Both the position numbers and the translations under genes were made by a program. Positions 56,742 through 64,000 of a DNA stretch of 64,000 nucleotides are shown here, piece after piece. The notes beneath the pieces were generated by a model that saw only the letters and a program-made list of their open reading frames with translations, was not told where the DNA came from and made no database searches. Within the stretch, counting starts at the first letter, position 1; every line of letters starts with the position of its first letter. Source of the DNA: Prevotella sp. (GTDB taxonomy: Bacteria > Bacteroidota > Bacteroidia > Bacteroidales > Bacteroidaceae); NCBI GenBank assembly GCA_017415455.1, contig JAFQGS010000078.1:1-64000 (forward strand), read 5' to 3'.

Positions 56742-57209
56742 ACATATTTTTTCGCAATAGCAACAGGCTGTATGCAATGTCTTGTGTATGGCCTTTCCAA
56801 GGCGGAGTGAGAGATAATGAGTGAAAGAGAATTGTCCTCTTTTGTCAAGAATATCTCCCGCTCCGCCTTCTTCATGTGTCTTGTGGCAGTTTAATTATGT
56901 TTTTGTCATTGTAAGGTTATTACCCAACAACGCCGCTGCTCCTGTGCATTCATGTGGTTGCACATCCTCTATCTCACCGCAGCTTTTGTACGAGGTGTAC
57001 ATTGGAAGATGCTTATTATGGTTTTAAGACATAATTATCTGCATGGAGAGACGGCAGGTTATGCCATTTGAATGATAAATAAAAAACACCGGACAAGAAC
57101 TGAATTGTTGCTTATCCGGTGTTATTTCTCAGTCTGTTTTTATTTCATTCACAGACTCATAGTATGTTTGTTATCTTATTGTTTCTCCGTTTTTTCACAG
57201 CGTAAGACG
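56742..57209. other. Gene-free gap with two hairpins between convergent genes
   Basis: 468 bp. Near the left end a long imperfect stem has arms AAGGCGGAG... at 56799 and ...CTCCGCCTT ending at 56869. At 57085-57123 lies a terminator (listed separately). The rest shows nothing I can support. Confidence 0.6.
57085..57123 (-). terminator. Terminator of the Na/Pi cotransporter gene
   Basis: 9-bp perfect stem core (57085-57093 with 57115-57123) followed by six T reading leftward. Confidence 0.8.
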
Positions 57210-58910
57210 TTAAGCGTCCTTCTGCTTTGTGCCCATGCGAGCCTCAACAACATTGATAACATAATCGCCAAGCTTCTCACACTCGTTCACAATATCCATA
57301 TATATTGTTCCGATTGTATATGTGTACAGGTGGTTGTTGACATCATTTATATTCTGACTCTTAAGCTGATTGCGGTAGTTGTTAATCTCATTCTCTATGT
57401 TGAATGAACGATTAACATCAATATCGTCCTTTCTGCTTGAGAGCATGATGTTCATCTGTGTGAGACTGTTGTTTGTAAGCTCAAGCATTTGATGCAGATG
57501 CTCATATTGCTTTTCTGTGAAATCTTCTTTTCCTTTGAATCTTGTATTGATTGTTCGTGCCACGTTGAAGCAGCTGTCTCCAATACTTTCTATCTCGCTT
57601 ATCTCTCTGAGCATGATGCGGATCTTAGCCTTTGTCTCATCGCTGAGGTGTGCGTCGCTCACCTGGTCGAGATATTTTGCTATCTCAATCTCCATGTTAT
57701 CAGATATGCTCTCATACTTTTCGATGCGTGTGAAGAGCTTCACAAACTTTGACTCATCCCTCTCTGTGAGCAATTCCCTTACCATACCGAACATACGTTG
57801 TGTGCGCTCAGAGAATGCCATAATCTCTTTCTGTGCCTCAAGAACGGACAACTCTGGTGTCTGCATGATTCCACTGCTGATGAAACGCAGGCGGAAGTCT
57901 TCCTCTTCTTCCTTATTCTTCGGCTTGATACATTTGCAAACAACGGCCTCAATCTGAGGAATAAACCATATCATGATGAACGTATTGCATACGTTGAATG
58001 CTGTGTGGAATGCCGCCAGCACAATGGCAAGCTTCTGTGCGTTTACAACTCCTGATGTAGGGTCATATCCTACAATACCGCACACCATATCAACGAAAGG
58101 ATAGAAGAGTATGAGAATCCAGATAACACCGAATATATTGAACACCAGGTGGGCAAGAGCCGCACGTCGTGCCTGTGTGTTTGCGCCGAGAGCGGCAAGG
58201 TTTGCTGTTGCTGTTGTTCCTATATTCTCACCCATTACGAGTGCAATGCCGAGATAGATAGGCAGCACTCCCATTGAGCATAGCAATATGGTGATTGCCA
58301 TTACGGCAGCCGACGACTGCACGATGCATGTGATTAGTGTTCCGATAAGCAGGAAGATGATGATTGTGGAATAGCTGTTTACGTCGAAAGAGCTGAAGAA
58401 CTCTATCACTTCCGGCGTCTCACTGAGGTTAAGTTCTTTTCCTGCCTGACTCAGAAGTACAAGACTGAAGAACATGAAAGCTATTCCAAAGAGGAAGTCT
58501 CCTGTGTTTTTCAGCCTTTTGCTGTATATGAACGCTATACCGAAGATGAATGCCGGGAATACGAAGTCAATGAGATTGACAGAGAATCCGAGACTCATAA
58601 TCCATGCTGTCAGCGTCGTACCGATGTTGGCACCCATGATAACTGATATCGCCTGGGCAAGAGAGAGCAGACCAGCGTTCACAAATGATACTGTCATCAC
58701 CGTTGTAGCGGAAGATGATTGTACGGCACATGTGATGAAGGTTCCCGTCAACATACCAGTAAATCGGTTTGTTGTCATTGCTCCGAGGACATGTCTTAAC
58801 TGTGAGCCGGCCATCTTTTGCAGTGCCTCGCTCATAACTTTCATACCATAGATTAGCAGTGCTAACGAACCGATAATCTTCATAAAAATGGCGAAATAGT
58901 CTGGTGTCAT
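57210..58910 (-). CDS. Na/Pi cotransporter family protein with PhoU-like domain
   Basis: 566 residues. The N-terminal half has two inverted PNaS repeats with 'TCAVQSSSATTVMTVSFV' and 'TCIVQSSAAVMAITILL', the QSS motifs of sodium-phosphate cotransporters. Residues about 340-560 are helical and PhoU-like, with 'DESKFVKLFTRIEKYESISDN' read in part. Sodium-driven phosphate uptake in the inner membrane is the usual role. Confidence 0.92.
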   Translation of the reverse strand: MTPDYFAIFMKIIGSLALLIYGMKVMSEALQKMAGSQLRHVLGAMTTNRFTGMLTGTFITCAVQSSSATTVMTVSFVNAGLLSLAQAISVIMGANIGTTLTAWIMSLGFSVNLIDFVFPAFIFGIAFIYSKRLKNTGDFLFGIAFMFFSLVLLSQAGKELNLSETPEVIEFFSSFDVNSYSTIIIFLLIGTLITCIVQSSAAVMAITILLCSMGVLPIYLGIALVMGENIGTTATANLAALGANTQARRAALAHLVFNIFGVIWILILFYPFVDMVCGIVGYDPTSGVVNAQKLAIVLAAFHTAFNVCNTFIMIWFIPQIEAVVCKCIKPKNKEEEEDFRLRFISSGIMQTPELSVLEAQKEIMAFSERTQRMFGMVRELLTERDESKFVKLFTRIEKYESISDNMEIEIAKYLDQVSDAHLSDETKAKIRIMLREISEIESIGDSCFNVARTINTRFKGKEDFTEKQYEHLHQMLELTNNSLTQMNIMLSSRKDDIDVNRSFNIENEINNYRNQLKSQNINDVNNHLYTYTIGTIYMDIVNECEKLGDYVINVVEARMGTKQKDA

Positions 58911-58998
58911 TTAATTAAAGAGTTTTTAATATACAATATTTTGTGACTAAATTAAATTTCACTAACTTTACACTCGCTAACATTTAAATCTTAAATAA

Positions 58999-60660
58999 AT
59001 GGAACAAGTGGTTCAAATACGTTGCAAAAATAATAAAAAAATCAAAAAAGTGGTTGTCGGGAGTACACTTTCTGACATTTTCTGTGAATTTAATTTGTCA
59101 ATGAAGTATGGTCCGGTGAGCGCTAAAGTGAATAACAAGGTAGAAGGATTGAACTACAGGGTCTACCATAACAAAGATGTCGAGTTCCTCGACGTAACGT
59201 CATCCTCTGGTTCCAGGGCCTACACCCGCACGTTGTTTTTTGTATTATGCAAGGCTGTTCACGATTTATATGAGGGCGCGTCAGTTGTCATTGACATACC
59301 AGTCTCAAACGGTTATTACTGCAATATCTGTATAGGCAGGCCTCTTACAGATGACGATGTGGCAGCAATCAGGGCCAGGATGAGCGATATTATTGCGTCG
59401 GCTCTGCCCATCCGCCGCCATGAGTGCCCCACAGAAGAATCCATTGAGTTGTTCAGCGCAAGAGGAGCGGAGTCGAAAGTGAAGCTGCTTAAGAGCATCG
59501 GGCGCCTTTATACGATATATTATGAGATTGACGGATATATCGATTACTATTACGGCACACTTCTTACAAACACCAGTCAGCTCTATCTCTTCGGCGTGGA
59601 GAAGTATTATGACGGTTTGCTTCTTCGCATTCCGTCGCGCGATAATCCTGCCGAACTGGGCGAGATGATAAGACAGGACAAGATGTTTGAGATATTCAAG
59701 GAGCATCACAACTGGCAGAACATACTTGGTGTGAGCACTGTCGGCGACTTCAACAATGCTGTGTCTGCCGGCTATTCCACACAGCTCATCAACATCTCCG
59801 AGGCGCTTCAGGAGAAGAAGATTGCCCAGATAGCCAGCGACATAGCCTCGCGTGAGGCTGTCAGGATGGTGCTTATCGCCGGACCGTCGTCGAGTGGCAA
59901 GACAACCACATGCAAACGTCTTTCCGTTCAGTTAGTTACCAATGGCATAAAGCCCGTCATGATATCCCTTGACGACTATTTCATCGACCGCGAGAAGACA
60001 CCGCGCGACGAGAAGGGCGACTACGATTACGAGAGTATTTACGCGCTCAACCTGCCGTTGCTGAACACTCAGCTCACAGCTCTTTTTGCCGGCGAGGAGG
60101 TGGAGTTGCCACGATATAACTTCCAGGCGGGCAAGAGTGAGATGAGCGGCAAGCGTCTGAAGCTGGACAAGAACACCGTGCTTGTGGTGGAAGGAATACA
60201 CGCTCTTAACCCCGAACTTACCTCGCAGATTCCCGATGAGCAGAAATACAAGGTGTATGCGTCGGCTCTTACCACCATAATGCTTGACCATCACAACTAT
60301 ATTCCTACAACAGACAACCGCCTGTTGAGGCGCATCATACGCGACTATAAGTATCGCGGGGTGTCGGCTCAGGAGACTATCAGGCGCTGGCCGAGCGTGC
60401 GTGCCGGTGAGAACAAGTGGATATTCCCTTATCAGGAGAATGCCGATGCCATGTTCAACACCGCCATGCTCTTTGAGTTTGGTGTGCTGCGCAGCCAGGC
60501 CGAGCCACTGCTTGAGCTGGTTCCGGAGAACTGCGACGAGCATTCTGAGGCCTACCGTCTGCTCAAGTTCCTAAAATACATGACCCCACTGCCCGACAGT
60601 GACATCCCGCCTACATCCCTCTTGCGCGAGTTCTTAGGCGGAAGCTCATTCAGATATTAA
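58999..60660 (+). CDS. Nucleoside kinase (uridine kinase-like) with N-terminal TGS-type domain
   Basis: 553 residues, a known Bacteroidetes/Firmicutes fusion. Residues 1-65 are TGS-like, about 70-250 resemble the second domain of threonyl-tRNA synthetase ('IDIPVSNGYYCNI', 'SAKVKLLKSIGRLYTIYYEI' in part), and 285-553 is a P-loop kinase with Walker A 'GPSSSGKTT' near 295, 'VISLDDYFIDR'-like 'MISLDDYFIDREKTP', and 'VVEGIHALNP'. Phosphorylates uridine, cytidine or a related substrate. The role of the synthetase-like part is not known to me. Confidence 0.88.
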   Translation: MEQVVQIRCKNNKKIKKVVVGSTLSDIFCEFNLSMKYGPVSAKVNNKVEGLNYRVYHNKDVEFLDVTSSSGSRAYTRTLFFVLCKAVHDLYEGASVVIDIPVSNGYYCNICIGRPLTDDDVAAIRARMSDIIASALPIRRHECPTEESIELFSARGAESKVKLLKSIGRLYTIYYEIDGYIDYYYGTLLTNTSQLYLFGVEKYYDGLLLRIPSRDNPAELGEMIRQDKMFEIFKEHHNWQNILGVSTVGDFNNAVSAGYSTQLINISEALQEKKIAQIASDIASREAVRMVLIAGPSSSGKTTTCKRLSVQLVTNGIKPVMISLDDYFIDREKTPRDEKGDYDYESIYALNLPLLNTQLTALFAGEEVELPRYNFQAGKSEMSGKRLKLDKNTVLVVEGIHALNPELTSQIPDEQKYKVYASALTTIMLDHHNYIPTTDNRLLRRIIRDYKYRGVSAQETIRRWPSVRAGENKWIFPYQENADAMFNTAMLFEFGVLRSQAEPLLELVPENCDEHSEAYRLLKFLKYMTPLPDSDIPPTSLLREFLGGSSFRY

Positions 60661-60667
60661 CCCCTTT

Positions 60668-60699
60668 GGGCTGCCGCTGGTTACTGTCTGCGGCAGCCC
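60668..60699 (+). terminator. Hairpin after the nucleoside kinase gene
   Basis: Perfect 10-bp GC-rich stem (60668-60677 with 60690-60699), 12-nt loop. The tail is TA-rich rather than a T-run. Confidence 0.7.
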
Positions 60700-60771
60700 T
60701 TATATATATAATAAGGTGTAAACACTGTTTTTCCGCCCCTTGTCTGCACCGCCATCACAACCATTTTCATC

Positions 60772-62265
60772 ATGAACGATAATAAAACAGAATCCTTACG
60801 TCTGCCGCATCCGCTCATTGCGCTGTTGCCAATAGCTATACTCATAGCCATGCTTTTCGCCACTATCGGAACGTTTGGCAGCGATGCGCTGTCGGGCGGC
60901 AGCCAGATAGCACTGCTTACAACCACCGCCGTGTGCGTGGCAATAGGCATATTGTTTTACGGCCGCACCTGGAAAGACTATATAAACGCCATTTCCAAGA
61001 ACATAGGCAACACCTCCGAGGCCATCATCATACTGCTTATCATAGGCTCGCTTAGCGGCACGTGGATGGTGAGCGGTGTTGTGCCAACGCTCATAAGCTA
61101 TGGTATGGAGGTGCTTAGTCCGCGCTTTTTTCTTGCGTCTGCCTGTCTTATATGTGCTGCTGTGAGCCTTATGACAGGCTCGTCGTGGACCACCATAGCC
61201 ACCATTGGCATCGCACTGATGGGCATCGGACGTGCTCTTGGCTATGACGACGGGTGGATTGCCGGCGCCATCATATCCGGAGCATACTTCGGTGATAAGG
61301 TCTCGCCCTTGTCTGACACAACGGTGCTGGCGTCGTCAACGCCCGGTGTGCCTTTGTTTGAGCATATCCGCTATATGCTTGTCACCACCATCCCGTCGCT
61401 GTTGCTTGCCACTCTCATATTCTTCATTGCCGGACTGACATACGACATAGCGCCGCAGTCGCAGACCACAGACTTCATCGGCGCCCTGCATTCACGCTTT
61501 ACCATCAGTCCGTGGCTGCTCCTTGTGCCTCTGTTCACGGCTGTTCTCATTGCCCGCAAGGTGCCAAGCATCATCACTCTCTTCCTGTCCACGCTGATGG
61601 CTGCCGTCTTCGCAATGCTGTTTCAGCCCGACCTGCTGCGCGAGATTGCCGCAGCGAGCGGCAGCGGAAGCACATCGCTCTTCACAGGTGCTATGATAAG
61701 CGTCTATGGCTCTACGTCGCTGCAGTGCCAGAATGCCATTCTTGAGCAGTTGGTTGCCACCCGCGGCATGGCGGGAATGCTCTTCACCGTGTGGCTGATA
61801 CTGTGCGCCATGTGCTTTGGCGGAGCCATGACGGCAGGCGGAATGCTAAGAAGCATCACCCGTTTGTTCGCTCATTTCATGCGGAACACAGTCTCAGTGG
61901 TGGCGTCTACTGTCGGTTCTGGACTCTTTCTGAACCTTGCCACAGCCGACCAGTATATCAGTATCATCATGACTGGGCAGATGTTCTCCACCACATACGA
62001 CAAGCTGGGGTATGAGCGACGCCTGCTGTCGCGCACAACAGAGGACGCCGTCACCGTGACATCGCCCCTTATACCGTGGAATACATGCGGAATGACGCAG
62101 GCCACAGTGCTCTCCGTTGCCACGCTGACATATCTTCCCTATTGCTTCTTCAACCTCATCTCACCCCTTATGAGCATCTTCATGGCAGCCATAGGGTATA
62201 AGATAGTGAGGAGAAAGCCAGCGGAAGCCGCCGCTAAGGGCACCGCGGAGCAGCAGACTGAGTAA
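60772..62265 (+). CDS. NhaC family Na+/H+ antiporter
   Basis: 497 residues, 11-12 membrane helices. Family stretches 'GTWMVSGVVPTLISYGMEVL', 'TGSSWTTIATIGIALMGIG', 'GAIISGAYFGDKVSPLSDTT' and 'NLATADQYISIIMTGQMF' are present. Exchanges sodium and protons, or malate-type substrates in some members. Preceded by a terminator and a 110-bp gap, so probably its own unit. Confidence 0.92.
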   Translation: MNDNKTESLRLPHPLIALLPIAILIAMLFATIGTFGSDALSGGSQIALLTTTAVCVAIGILFYGRTWKDYINAISKNIGNTSEAIIILLIIGSLSGTWMVSGVVPTLISYGMEVLSPRFFLASACLICAAVSLMTGSSWTTIATIGIALMGIGRALGYDDGWIAGAIISGAYFGDKVSPLSDTTVLASSTPGVPLFEHIRYMLVTTIPSLLLATLIFFIAGLTYDIAPQSQTTDFIGALHSRFTISPWLLLVPLFTAVLIARKVPSIITLFLSTLMAAVFAMLFQPDLLREIAAASGSGSTSLFTGAMISVYGSTSLQCQNAILEQLVATRGMAGMLFTVWLILCAMCFGGAMTAGGMLRSITRLFAHFMRNTVSVVASTVGSGLFLNLATADQYISIIMTGQMFSTTYDKLGYERRLLSRTTEDAVTVTSPLIPWNTCGMTQATVLSVATLTYLPYCFFNLISPLMSIFMAAIGYKIVRRKPAEAAAKGTAEQQTE

Positions 62266-62441
62266 CGGGCGCACACTCATCTTGCATAGACCATACCAGG
62301 AAGGCAATGCTTTTGCTCCGCCATGTATAGGGTAGCGTGCCTTGCGTGATATGCAAGTAGCACAAGCAGATAATGCTTCTGCTCTGTTGTTTGTAAGCCA
62401 CTGATAATCAATTACATACAAACCATTTTATAAAAGGGCAT

Positions 62442-62529
62442 CATATGCGTTGCGTTTGATGCCCTTTTGCGTTGTAAATGATGCCTTTTTATGCTGTAAA
62501 TGATATCCTTTCACATTGTGAATGATGCT
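62442..62529 (+). repeat. Degenerate 22-bp tandem array (4 units)
   Basis: Units end at 62463, 62485, 62507 and 62529, each with TTGnnAATGATGCC-like endings (first one TTTGATGCC). Exact 22-bp phase throughout. The unit resembles that of the array at 28.5 kb (TTTGATGCC). Confidence 0.8.
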
Positions 62530-62687
62530 TTTCCGCACTTCATCCGGGCATCTTCCGCCACAATGTTTGCCAGTCATTCTCAGGCAATAGGCGCGCGGCT
62601 GTGGTAAAATCAATGCTAAAAGGTGGTTTTTAGAGTCACTAACCACTTTTCGTATAAGCAAAATTCAGATTTTAATTGATAAATTCT

Positions 62688-62695
62688 TATCTTTG
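62688..62695 (+). promoter_or_regulatory. -7 box of cysS
   Basis: TATCTTTG, 30 bp before the ATG. No good -33 box seen. Confidence 0.5.
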
Positions 62696-62725
62696 CACTG
62701 ATTTATATACATATATAAAACTATT

Positions 62726-64000
62726 ATGGAACAGAAACTTGTAATTTACAATACACTCAGCCGCAGCAAGCAACCCTTTGTGCCGTTGCATGCCCCCAAT
62801 GTGGGAATGTACGTCTGCGGACCAACAGTTTATGGCGATCCACACCTCGGACACGCACGTCCTGCCATCACGTTCGACATCCTATTCCGCTACCTCAAGC
62901 ACTTAGGCTACAAAGTAAGATATGTGCGCAACATCACAGATGTTGGTCATCTGGAGCACGATGCGGATGAAGGCGATGACAAGATTGCCAAGAAGGCAAG
63001 GCTGGAACAGCTGGAGCCAATGGAGATAGCACAGCACTACACCAACCGCTATCACGACGCCATGAAGGCGCTCAACGTGCTGCCGCCGTCAATAGAGCCA
63101 CATGCCACAGGGCACATCATAGAGCAGATTGAGCTGGTAAGGCAGATAATTGACAACGGATTCGCATACGAGAGCAACGGCTCGGTGTATTTCGACATAG
63201 AGAAATACAACAAGGCACACCACTACGGGGTGCTCTCAGGCCGCAATCTTGACGACGTGATAAATGCCAGCAGGGAGCTGGACGGAGTGGGAGAGAAGCG
63301 CAACCAGGTGGACTTCGCACTGTGGAAGAAGGCTCAGCCGGAGCATATCATGCGCTGGCCAAGCCCATGGAGCGATGGATTCCCAGGCTGGCATTGTGAG
63401 TGTACGGCAATGGGAAGAAAGTATCTGGGCGAGCATTTCGACATACACGGTGGCGGAATGGACCTCGTATTCCCACATCACGAGTGCGAGATAGCACAGG
63501 CTGTGGCTTCGCAAGGCGACCAGATGGTGAAGTACTGGATGCACAACAACATGATAACCATCAACGGACAGAAGATGGGAAAGAGTCTTGGAAACTTCAT
63601 TACGCTTGAGCAGTTCTTCAAAGGAGAGCACAGCGCACTGGAAAAGGCATACAGTCCGATGACAATACGCTTCTTCATACTGTCCGCTCACTATCGCGGA
63701 ACAGTGGACTTCAGCAACGACGCACTGCTGGCAAGCGAGAAGGGACTGGAGAAACTGATGACTGCCATAGCAGACATCAGCCGCATACAGGCGGCAGAGA
63801 AATGCGACCCAGAGACAGAGAAGGCAGTGAAGGCGCTCAGACAGAAGTGCTACGACGCCATGAACGACGACCTGTCAACGCCGCTTCTCATAAGTTACCT
63901 CTTCGAAGCATGCACCGTCATCAACAAGCTTGTTGACCATAAGGCAGCCATCTGTGCGGAATGTCTTGCCGAACTCACCGACGTAATGCACCTGTTCGCA
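62726..64000 (+). CDS. cysS: Cysteinyl-tRNA synthetase, 3' end beyond window
   Basis: The frame runs open from ATG 62726 to the last base, 425 codons of the usual 490 or so. Zinc Cys and HIGH region '[19 protein letters not shown]', further zinc ligands '[10 protein letters not shown]' and '[10 protein letters not shown]', and 'QKMGKSLGN' as KMSKS. The DALR domain begins near the cut. Charges tRNA-Cys. Class I synthetase, complete as far as seen. Confidence 0.96.
   Translation, partial: MEQKLVIYNTLSRSKQPFVPLHAPNVGMYVCGPTVYGDPHLGHARPAITFDILFRYLKHLGYKVRYVRNITDVGHLEHDADEGDDKIAKKARLEQLEPMEIAQHYTNRYHDAMKALNVLPPSIEPHATGHIIEQIELVRQIIDNGFAYESNGSVYFDIEKYNKAHHYGVLSGRNLDDVINASRELDGVGEKRNQVDFALWKKAQPEHIMRWPSPWSDGFPGWHCECTAMGRKYLGEHFDIHGGGMDLVFPHHECEIAQAVASQGDQMVKYWMHNNMITINGQKMGKSLGNFITLEQFFKGEHSALEKAYSPMTIRFFILSAHYRGTVDFSNDALLASEKGLEKLMTAIADISRIQAAEKCDPETEKAVKALRQKCYDAMNDDLSTPLLISYLFEACTVINKLVDHKAAICAECLAELTDVMHLFA

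Larger units (their letters stand above)
62266..62725. other. Gene-free gap before cysS
   Basis: 460 bp. It holds two related stretches with AATGCTTTTGCTC and AATGCTTCTGCTC (about 62307 and 62370), the 22-bp array at 62442-62529, and the cysS promoter. No coding frame is convincing. Confidence 0.6.

Noticed and set aside
1..64000. rRNA, tRNA or complete insertion sequences
   Set aside because: I scanned the gaps and found no cloverleaf, rRNA landmark or transposase frame.

Overview
The window comes from a Bacteroidales chromosome, most likely Prevotella or a close relative. The signs are Bacteroidetes promoters (TTTG, about 20 bp, TAnnTTTG), starts without Shine-Dalgarno sites, a polysaccharide utilisation locus (PUL), a PorZ-like type IX secretion protein, an NhaC/DUF554/YitT membrane complement, and an RHS remnant of the Bacteroidetes type. 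I see no rRNA, tRNA, CRISPR array or intact insertion sequence.

Region 1 (1-18.9 kb) is a glycan locus whose enzyme set matches rhamnogalacturonan-II (RG-II), the most complex pectin domain. A minus-strand operon runs GH43-like/GH143-like/GH142-like fusion, STN-esterase, GH95, GH140 apiosidase, GH78/GH33-like fusion, GH2. A beta-helix/DUF6298-like protein converges on it from the left edge. Two of the proteins are fusions that could each clear one complete RG-II side chain (Rha-Kdo and Araf-Dha). No SusC/SusD or regulator lies in the window, so these may be further left.

Region 2 (19-35.5 kb) holds asnA, a HerA-like ATPase, leuS, yitT-like, rdgB, a glycosyltransferase broken by one in-frame TGA, a porZ-like gene, an acyltransferase and nadA. 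Between asnA and the ATPase is a 1.3 kb gap. It contains a perfect promoter preceded by three 12-bp direct repeats, three overlapping mini-ORFs, a terminator and then a 22-bp tandem array. Between nadA and a C1-type peptidase lies a 0.3 kb cluster of five perfect same-orientation DnaA boxes (TTATCCACA), a candidate chromosomal oriC.

Region 3 (35.5-48.4 kb) has U32 peptidase-sufE-SpoU methyltransferase, then a four-gene operon of split transketolase, FGGY kinase and FucI-like isomerase. This matches the known transketolase route for D-apiose, the sugar that the GH140 of region 1 would release. A divergent tryptophanase-like lyase, DUF554, an AT-rich island with one small secreted protein and a large foldable element, a HAD phosphatase and xerD follow.

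Region 4 (48.4-64 kb) starts with 1.3 kb of repeats and an RHS remnant. It continues with metG, a CoA-transferase, a PL1 pectate lyase, an OPT transporter, an Na/Pi cotransporter, a TGS-type nucleoside kinase, NhaC and a cysS cut by the window end.

The least explained signals are the 22-bp-periodic degenerate intergenic repeats at four or five loci, the promoter with iterated boxes at 20.5 kb, and the foldable element at 46.3 kb. Function calls rest on motif reading from memory of protein families; no database search was possible.
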